A stretch of 64,000 bases of DNA from Cyclina sinensis. Lineage: Eukaryota > Mollusca > Bivalvia > Venerida > Veneridae. Below are positions 1 to 9,400 of the stretch, in pieces. The position numbers and the translations under genes were made by a program. The DNA is taken from contig JAAONU010000001.1 of the NCBI GenBank assembly GCA_012932295.1, positions 5,107,104 to 5,171,103 of the forward strand, in the 5' to 3' direction. Position 1 is the stretch's first letter. The number at the start of each line of letters is the position of its first letter. The notes below the pieces were generated by a model. It ran no database searches, had not been told where the DNA came from, and saw only the letters and a list, made by a program, of their open reading frames with translations.

Positions 1-433
1 CCAACAACAGCAACCATACGGTAGACAGAGCTCACGTGATCAACAATATGAACCGCCCACTTATAACCCTGTATCACCACCGGGAAATACGATTAACAGT
101 TTCGATGATATTCTATCTCCTTTCGAAAACTTTCAAAACTCGAACTACTGTGACAAACTGTTTGCACGTGACAATCGTGGTGACGTGGATAGCGGTGTAG
201 ATTTGAATTCGGATACTCCACGTTCGATATCGTCTAATTTTTCAAGTTACAGCCCACCACAGCCATACCAAGGAGGTTATAACGACAGAGGGGAGGTACA
301 ACAACCACAGACACTCCTCCGTCCTGCTCCTCCAGCCCCACCCCCTCCTTCCGTGACTCCACCTCCTCCTCCACCACCACCACCTCCCAGTGATTGGGCG
401 CCAACTCCTAAAAGACAAATACCGTCATTACAG
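1..433 (+). CDS. Zasp-like exon: Pro/Gln-rich linker
   Basis: The frame starting at base 2 is open from the window edge to a CAG|GTAAAT donor after base 433, ending in phase 0. It begins with a Gln run and passes through a Tyr/Asn/Asp/Ser-rich stretch into PPAPPAPPPP-type polyproline ending in PSLQ. The composition suggests a disordered linker with possible SH3, EVH1 or profilin-type ligand sites; that role is inference. The true exon start is outside the window. The frame runs past the donor to a stop at about 605, which is read-through into the intron. Confidence 0.72.
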
Positions 434-3400
434 GTAAATTCTAACGCATCTATAAATTATATTCATATCTTAAAATGTATTTTTGCTGAAGGATATACTC
501 TTACACTAGCTTACAAATTCTTTATTTCAATCTTGAAACGAACAAGCACTAACTGGTTTTCAATTGTTAACACTCTTCTCTACTATCTTGCTATTGATTC
601 ACGCTAATTAAAACATATTTATCAATTTAAGTAGGTAGGACGCATATTAAGTCATATATATAAGTTGTGTATTTATCCTGCAAAACTTGCGTTCCTTTAC
701 CTACGAGCTACAGACACCCCGAAAAATCATTCGATGGTTATCTATATCAGTTTAAGTCACTTGCTGATTGTTTAATACGTTAGACGCAGTGATGCATGTA
801 ACATATTAAACTCATACTTCTAGTGCTAAATTGTATCGCGGTGAATGTTTTTTAATGGCACTTAATTTGTTATAAGATATTATTTCTTAGGTCAAAGGGA
901 AACAACTCTCAAATAAAATAAGCAACCTATGAAAGGATAGTAACGGTCTTTAAGCTTACTCCACATACTGCCTGCTTTATGATTTTAGTAGAATCCCTGT
1001 ATCTTACGTTTTGTTTTTATGAATTATTTCATCTCCCTTATTTTTAATTTCATCAAAGTTACTTACAATCCTTGTTTTCTCAAAGTCACAAAACTTATTG
1101 GCTGCCAGATGACATATGCAATCTCGATTATTGTTAGGTAGGCAATTAAGCCTACAGAAGTGCATGACAAAAACTTTGATTAATACAGACGTTCAGTAAC
1201 AGACAGTTATCCTGGCAACAAATCTTACAAATACATAAGAATTCTGTAAGACTAGGATTAACTGCGTTCATTCAGACATTACATACATGTAGGATTTGAA
1301 ATTTTAGTTTGAATATTTAGGGACAACTTCTCATGAAAATGCAGGTGAGTCATTTAATTTAAAAAAAACATTCTTTTATCGAGAACTGGGTCATTCTGAA
1401 ACGATTTTATAAATAGTAAATGTTATGATACATACAATGTTAAATAGTTATAGTATTAAAATGACCTTAAGTTATCTGTTAAGAGAAACGTTTAATTGTA
1501 ACGAGAATTTTTTATGAATGCAGATTGTACAGTTATATCTAGGTTGACGATTCACTGATTTTGAAAAGTGCTTATTACGAGCTGTGTCATATAGATAATA
1601 ATTGATGATAAATACAATAAATCATTCTAATTACTTCCTTAACTAGAGTAAGTAGTTTGTCCCAATTAATGAACGTTTCTTTTATCTAAATGAATAATGC
1701 CGGATCATGTCAAGATGCCTTCAAAAGGATTCAATTTAAGATCAATTAAAGCTAGAGGGACTTCCTAAATCATGGCAACTCCAAAAGCTCAAGGCAGGTT
1801 GTCAGGAGTTGGACACTGACACAGTTGGTGTCGGATGTTTGAGTATCAGTCATGTGCTTTGACAAGAAATATCTTAGAACTCTTACTTGTTCGGATTGTT
1901 AATATGACATGCTTCAATGTGCACAGTCATTCCTAATATGTAGAAATATAAGACTCCCCTTACTGTAGAGCATTTTGAAAAGCACATTTCTGGGTTCATA
2001 TATTTTACTCTTTTATATTTAAACAGTATAATCTTGATTCGAAGCCAGACTGCTACTGCATTACCAAGTATTTAACACATTACCTACCTTTGCCAGAAAT
2101 TACAAAACCTCTAGTTATTTTCTTTTAAGAAGCACAGGGAATTTCTCAAACAAGATGACATCAGGGAGTTTCTCAAACATATCCTTTGAAAATTAAAAGG
2201 AAAACAACATAAAACAAAAGATAAAGAAATGCAAGAATGGAAAGAAAGAACAGAAAAAACCAGAGAGGAAAAGAAAGGAAAAAAGAAAGTAAGAAAAGAT
2301 AGAAAGAAGGAAAAGATAGATAAAAGGCTGAAATAAGAAAGAAAGAGAAAGAAAGGAAAAAATAATGAAGAAAAACGAGGAAAGAAGTGAAAGGATGAAA
2401 GCCAGAAATAAGGAAAAGAACGAAAGAAAGAAAAAAGAAAGAAAGAAAGAAAGAAATTATGAAAAGAAAGTAAGAATAATAAAATAAAAGAAAAAGAAAG
2501 AACAAAAAAGAAAGAAACATAGAAAGATAGATAGATAGAAAGAAAGAAAGGAGAACAGAAAGAGAAGCAAGAAAAAGTATGGAACGATAAGAAGGGGTGA
2601 AAGAGAGAAAGAAGGAAAAGAACAAATTAAAGAGATAAAGAAATATCGAAGCGAGGAAAAGAAAGAATGAAAAGAAATCAGGAAAGAAATAAAGAAATAG
2701 AAGAAAGAAAGAATGAAAAGAAAGCAGGAAAGAAATAAAGAAATAGAAGAAAGAAAGAATGAAAAGAAAGCAGGAAAGAAATAAAGAAATAGAAGAAAGA
2801 AATAAGGAACAGAAATGAGAAAGAAGGAAGGAGAGACCGAAAAAGAAAGAAAGAGTGATGAACGAAAGATAGAAAGAAAAAAAAAGAAAAAATGAGTGAG
2901 TAGGAAGAATTAATAAATCACTGAGAAGCGAACGAGTGAACGTACGAATGAATGAATGAATGAATGAATTTATAAATAAATTACTGAATTAAGGAATGAA
3001 ATCGATTATATGATAAAAAAATATTCGGCTGATTATATAGTTCTACTTTATTTCTTTTTTAGATGTGACCATGTCTAGAGTTTTTATAATACATGTACTT
3101 TATGTGTATTTATAAAAGTTCTTCTTAATTCTTGCTTTACAGTATTAAAATGATGCAGTTCAATTCTTGTGGTACATTTGTCACATTCTAAAAGTGTACA
3201 AAAACATTTGAATTTGTTACAAAACTATCCGTGTCATTTGTGAAATTTATGTGTATTTTGATGTGAGGTTTTATTGCTAAACATGAAACGCACAACGGGC
3301 AGACAATTCTGTTCAAGTGTACAATAAAGTATATATCCAGTATTTAAACTGTCGTAAATACTGCATATATTTGATGCATAATATGGGTGTGCAGTTTAAC

Positions 3401-6400
3401 TTTTGTTTTATTGCTCTAAACATACAATTCTCCGTTCACCAGTCAATTTTCAAACATTTTTTCTGGGTTTTATATAACAACTCTTTTTTTGTATGGATTG
3501 ATCGATGAGAAAAGTTTGAAAACTTGAACTAAAATAATTAAATAAATAAACATTCTGTATAGCGTTCATTGTGTTAGAAAATATGACAGATTTGTATACC
3601 ACGGCCAGATTTACCCTCAGGATTTTCTGTAAGCAATATTGATGTAAGTTGTAATTAATCTTTTAAACTTTCATATGATTAAAATTTGTATAAGGTACTT
3701 CGTTGTTCATACCTTTCCTTAGATTTTAATTGTACAGGTGTCCGATAAGAATTTGCATTTACTGTAAGAATTTGGGACACTATCATTAGTATAATTACAA
3801 TATAAGAACAAGTTAAAACAACGCAGTACCTTTTTTCATACTCAAGTAATTATATTGTTGTTCCATTCCATGACATGAAGAATAATACAAAAACACTAGG
3901 CTCAAAATCTGGAATGCGGTACACTATATTTTTATTTGCTAAACATTAAAAGATAACATTCAAACTACTAATTTCTTATTAATAGGACAAATCATGACCA
4001 AGTAGATATAAACACCATAGTGTGGTTTGATGTCAGCTGGTGGAAAGGGACAACAGTATACAAATTACGATATGAAAGACCAGTAAATAAGTTTATGTGT
4101 TTAGGAATATCTGTTGTTTTGTAATGCTACCTCTGTTAGGACACAGAAAAATTGATTGTCATTCGAAAATATGAATTTCATTGAAAAGTAAATCTTTTAG
4201 AACAAAGTATCAGTGACTTGATATGCTGGGGCGGGGGCAGGGGGGAGCGGTCGGAGTAAGGCATTTGGTTACTTGAACTGTACATAAAAGATTTAAATAG
4301 GATACTTAAATTTTAGGATCAACAGGGTAATGCCGAATCTCAGATGCCCGACAAAGTATTGAACACAATGCTGAAGAATAAAGGAACACAGAAACCTTTC
4401 GCTTACGTGCCTACAGGAATGGACTTAAAGGAATTCAAAGAAAAAGCTCGCCAGTATGTATAAACCTGTACACGTGAATTCATTGACAGTTTAAATTAAT
4501 GTATACGTTTTTACAAGTAAGAAAATTGTTGTTGAAATAAATTCTTGGAATAAAGTATTCTTCTTGCTTCAAGCTTCGAGGCAAGTGACATGCACGTGCA
4601 AAGTAGCACACTCGTCGGAAATTTTCTTGTAGAAAACCGAGTTTCATTTATGCAAACAGATTTTCGAACGATGGCTGCTATAGTGACAAAAGTCAATATG
4701 AATCTTAATTAGTTTTCAACGCAGAAAAAAATATTCAAATAATTGTGCATTTTCAGACGTCGACAGCCTCGGCCAGTGATGCCACGTGGTTATGTAGGTC
4801 CGGCATTAGATGATGAAGGTCAGGTCGAACCACAGCAGCCTCAGGTGTCAAAACCTAAGCCTGGTGCTGCGCCCGATCCTGCAAGTGGGGTATACAAGCA
4901 TGCGCAGTACAACTCCCCACTGAAAATGTATTCCTCCGATAACGCTAGAGAGCAGTTTAACATCCAGAGTGGAGGAAAAGTAGATGTTACTGGTGTTAAC
5001 AGGTACTTGTCTAGAATTCTGCATTGTCACGAAGGCAGGGCTGGAACTGGTCATCTGAACTTTACAACCTTATGTTCCAGATATTTTATAGTCATTTGAA
5101 ATATTTACAATGATAACAGAGTTGAAAACCGGAAGAAAAGACTGAATTAGTTATGTAATGTAACGTTGTACATACAATATAATCTAAACACTTTTTTCGC
5201 CAGATAAAAATAGACATGGAACTGATGCGTTTTATTTCGAAAGTAACGACATCTTTTCTAACAACGTACTTTAGTTAATATTTGATGACAAAAATGGCGT
5301 CAAACAGTGCCACCGAATAGAATTCATTTGTCTGTAAACGACAGGTCTCGAAGCTGTAGTTAATCGAATATTTGCATATGAAATGTTTCAGCAATAACTA
5401 TGAGCCCAAAGTACCACCACATTTTATCATGGTCCCACAGAAGACTGTTCGGTAAATTTGAGAATCTATTTATAGAAAGCATACATGTATACTAGAGGAT
5501 TGCAGAGATATATATTCCTATATAAAAAGAACGAAACTCCTTGCATATGTGATAAAACCATAGAATATATATATATATATAAGTAATGACTACCGGGTGA
5601 ATGCCAATACACAATGAACCAAAGACCCGCATTTGTAGTTAACTAGTAATTTAACTATAGAAGAAATACATGTAGATAATTGTCAAAAGATCTTTGCGAC
5701 ATATGACCCTATGGCTGGATGTCAGTGCATACGTAGCAGGCAATGGTAATACATTGATACACTATTACAATATTATGCTTCCTGAAATAACATAGGAAAT
5801 CTGTATATTCCACTGCGCATGCTCATTATACTGTATTGCTGTTTGGTTAAGTGACCTTCAAGTTTACAAGGCAGGTGTTTGGTTTCTTAAATGATAATGA
5901 TAAACAATACTAAAAACTTTCAAAGATTTTTGTCTACTTGACCGAGAAATAAATCTTTAATGATGTATACAAATTATACTGTCAGACGTTTGCAGCAAAA
6001 TAAAAGCAGTGAAGATTTGAAATAACGCTGTCACTCAAAAATAAGCGTTGGAATTTTACTCGTATGGATTGTTCTGTTGCTTTGATGGGTAAAAGTTTCA
6101 AAGTAGAAAGAATGCATATTTTTAGAAAAACGTTAAGATACATCAAAAGATTATTTTATTGTGTGTTAATTGTAGTTAGAAGTAGATATTATAATTTTTG
6201 TCACTATCATGCATGTCGTGCTTTTCGGCAGTAAAATCTGCACTTACTTGTGAGCAAGTCCAGGCCTAACAAAAACGAACAATAATTTTACTTATGTAGA
6301 CACTATAGACGCAGCTGCGATTGCTAAATGCATGATTTGAATATTTGAATATCTAAAATGGAAATGAATGGTGTAAGTTTTGTTTTATGAATAATTAAAA

Positions 6401-9400
6401 CAGTAAATGAAAGGATTGACAATAAACAGGTAAAATAACGCATAGTTTCTAAGGCAACATTAAGAATATATGTTGTGAACTATAATGATTAATGTTATCA
6501 TTTAGAATATATGTTGTGAACTATAATTATTAATGTTATCATTTAAAACGTCTCAGTTGCCTCTATCCTAGATTCATCATTATAGTATATTTTCCAGCAG
6601 CTGTGTAAGATAAAACATGTAATGATATCTACTTTTATATAAGACACTTTGTTGTGGTGTTTGTTTGCTTTTGATATACTGAGAGTTTCTCCCTTTACTC
6701 TAAACAATTCAGTGAAAAGTGATATAGATCGTGTGTATCATTATAGTTATGAATAACAAAATTTTATTTCTTTTATGACAGCACACCAGAAAGACGCACC
6801 TCTGACATCAAGGATTCTGAGGTTTATAAAATGTGTCAAGCAGCGGACGCTAAAGGTAAGGACAGTCAAGCGTCTGAACTCACTCAGAGTGAGGCAGATG
6901 CGTCACGTGATCCTGAATCACGTGATAAAGTTAGTGTTCCGTCTGACGACCAACAGGATTCGCAAGAAAGAGTATTCTCGCCACCTCCCGGAGCAACTAG
7001 GGGTCAAGGTCTTTCATTCCGCGTATTACAATGGCTAACTGATACAGCAGACGATGAAACTAATGAAAATGAAGAGAGTAGGTCAAAGCACCTGTATAAC
7101 CCGGATCAATGTAACCGCTTGCCACTTCTGAACATTCCATGTAACCTTGCACACTATTGTTACAAGTATAACCAAGCGCACCCTTCTCATGTCTGACCAG
7201 TGCTGTAGGTGTTGAACACTCATATATATCTATATATAAATATTTCATCTAACTTCTATTTTTCCTGTTCCTGGTGAAGGTTTGCTTAAACTGTTATCTA
7301 GTGCGACTATAACAATCCCATCTTCCTGCGTGAGTTTAAACAGCAACATTTTGGGCATCAAAGACACAAACATAGCTTACTTTGTCCAACCATATTCTTA
7401 ACTTTGACAATGACAAAACCGTGTAATCGTCAATTACAAATAATGTAATTGATTAATCGAATGATTTTTTACAGTTTCTCGACCGATAAAACAAAGTTTT
7501 TTAAATCCATTTTCTCTTAAATCCATTTTCATTGGTTGACGGATATGTCTATTTTACATGAAATTTATCATTTCTATCTCGCGGTATATATAGAAGAGTC
7601 AACAGAATATGAAAAACAATTCCGCTTTGCTTTGCGAGAATATGCTTAATTCTCTTGTCCAAGAATTTAACGATACAGGTATCTACCACTTGAATGTTTC
7701 TTCTTGCTGCGTGCCTCCTGTCTTTTCCACACCCTTGTTTTTCTAAACACCTTGTTAATATGCACTATGAACTTTTTGCTTACCAGTTTGCTTGAGGTGA
7801 TGGGATTTTTTATCGTTTCTTTAAAGAGTCTGCCGAAAGTGAATAAAGTGTTTTCAATAACATAAAAAGATTAACTATTAACCAATGCAAAAATTTATGC
7901 ACACCTTTCAGCAATCTCAAAAAAGAACGATAACTCTTGTTCTACTTCATTCTGAAATATATCTTTGAATTGTTTCTCTTTGATAACGATCACTTGGTCA
8001 AAAATAAACATTAAAGGGGCTGTGCTCCAGATGACAAAAAAAAGAAAGTTTTCTGGTATTATAAATTTCTTGTAATATTTATGATTAATGCTTAAAAAAT
8101 AACTTACTGACAAAAAATAAGTCAAATAGTTACATTATAAATTGATTTTTTTCCCTTTCAAAGTGCTATACCGTAACGCGACGGTATAACTATATCGTAT
8201 AAGATTTAAAGTAAATATCTGTAATATCACATACGGCTATGGTGGTGACAGTAAAAGCGTTGGAAATATTTTGTTAACATGAGGGTCCAGAGTTCAAATC
8301 AGGCTGGAGAGAAAATATTTTTTTTTATTCTATTTTGACATTTATAATCAGTTTTGAAGTAAAATATTATGTTGTTATAATCTCACGGCATCTAAATATA
8401 TAATTTATGGAAAAAAAAATTTGTGTCAAATCTGGAGTACAGCCTCTTTAATTTCGATTTACAACAATATGAAATTTAATTAGTCATGGTAAATTAATAA
8501 TTTGATTCATAAGCCAGTGTCCATGCTCAAAAAAGCTTTTGTATAATAAAATTTCACTTTAATATAAGTAATCCTTGAACGCAAATATGGAGAATTAATT
8601 AAGGATTAGTAGATATTTGGGAAAATATTTTGTGGGATATTTTCCTCACAAAAATTGTGTGTGCTGTTTGCTTTGCATGTTTTCACTGCTTTAACGTGAG
8701 CAACCATTTCCCTCATTTAAGGCTACAAGCCAAAGAAACCACGTGATCCATTGTTACGTCATAATTCAGAAGATGACGAGATGAGATTTTCAGGTCTTCA
8801 TACGAAAGCCGACATACCCTCTAAGGCATTTCAGAGACTACATAAAATTGCTGGTACAAGCAGTTCAGGTCCAAATCAAGACTCCAGTCAGAGAGATGAA
8901 GACAATGGTAAGGAAAAGTGAACATGTTTAAATATGTAATTATAAAATAAATAAGTGTATTATTAGAGGTCAGGTCGGTTTTGGCAGGTAATGTATGTTG
9001 GAATGGAGTTGTTCAAAATATTTGAGCTGCCAGACGTTTTGCAGTGCAGTGTTTCATTGTAATGCTTGAAGTTTGAACATGTTTATTCCCATTGTGCTGT
9101 GGGTATGTTAAATGTTGTTTTCCAAGCGTTTAATAGACTAGAATATATACGCCCTTCTAGATGAAACAGGATTATCAGTCTTTGAGAGAACTGTCATATA
9201 TATCTAAAAAACTGAATTCCATGATGCTAGACGGGCTTGTCAAAAACATTCAACCAAGCTATTAATCTCTTTGAAAAACGTTTTACAGAAGAACCCGAAT
9301 CTGTTGGTAATTACGATGAAGCATCTATACGATACAGAGGTAATCATATCCCGTCACCGTCCTTCCGGCTCCTGCAGACGCTTGCTAAGGAAGATGACTT

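Noticed and set aside
2173..2625. 150-codon minus-strand frame rich in Phe/Leu/Ser resembling a membrane protein
   Set aside because: It is the complement of a polypurine tract; composition alone explains the hydrophobic look.
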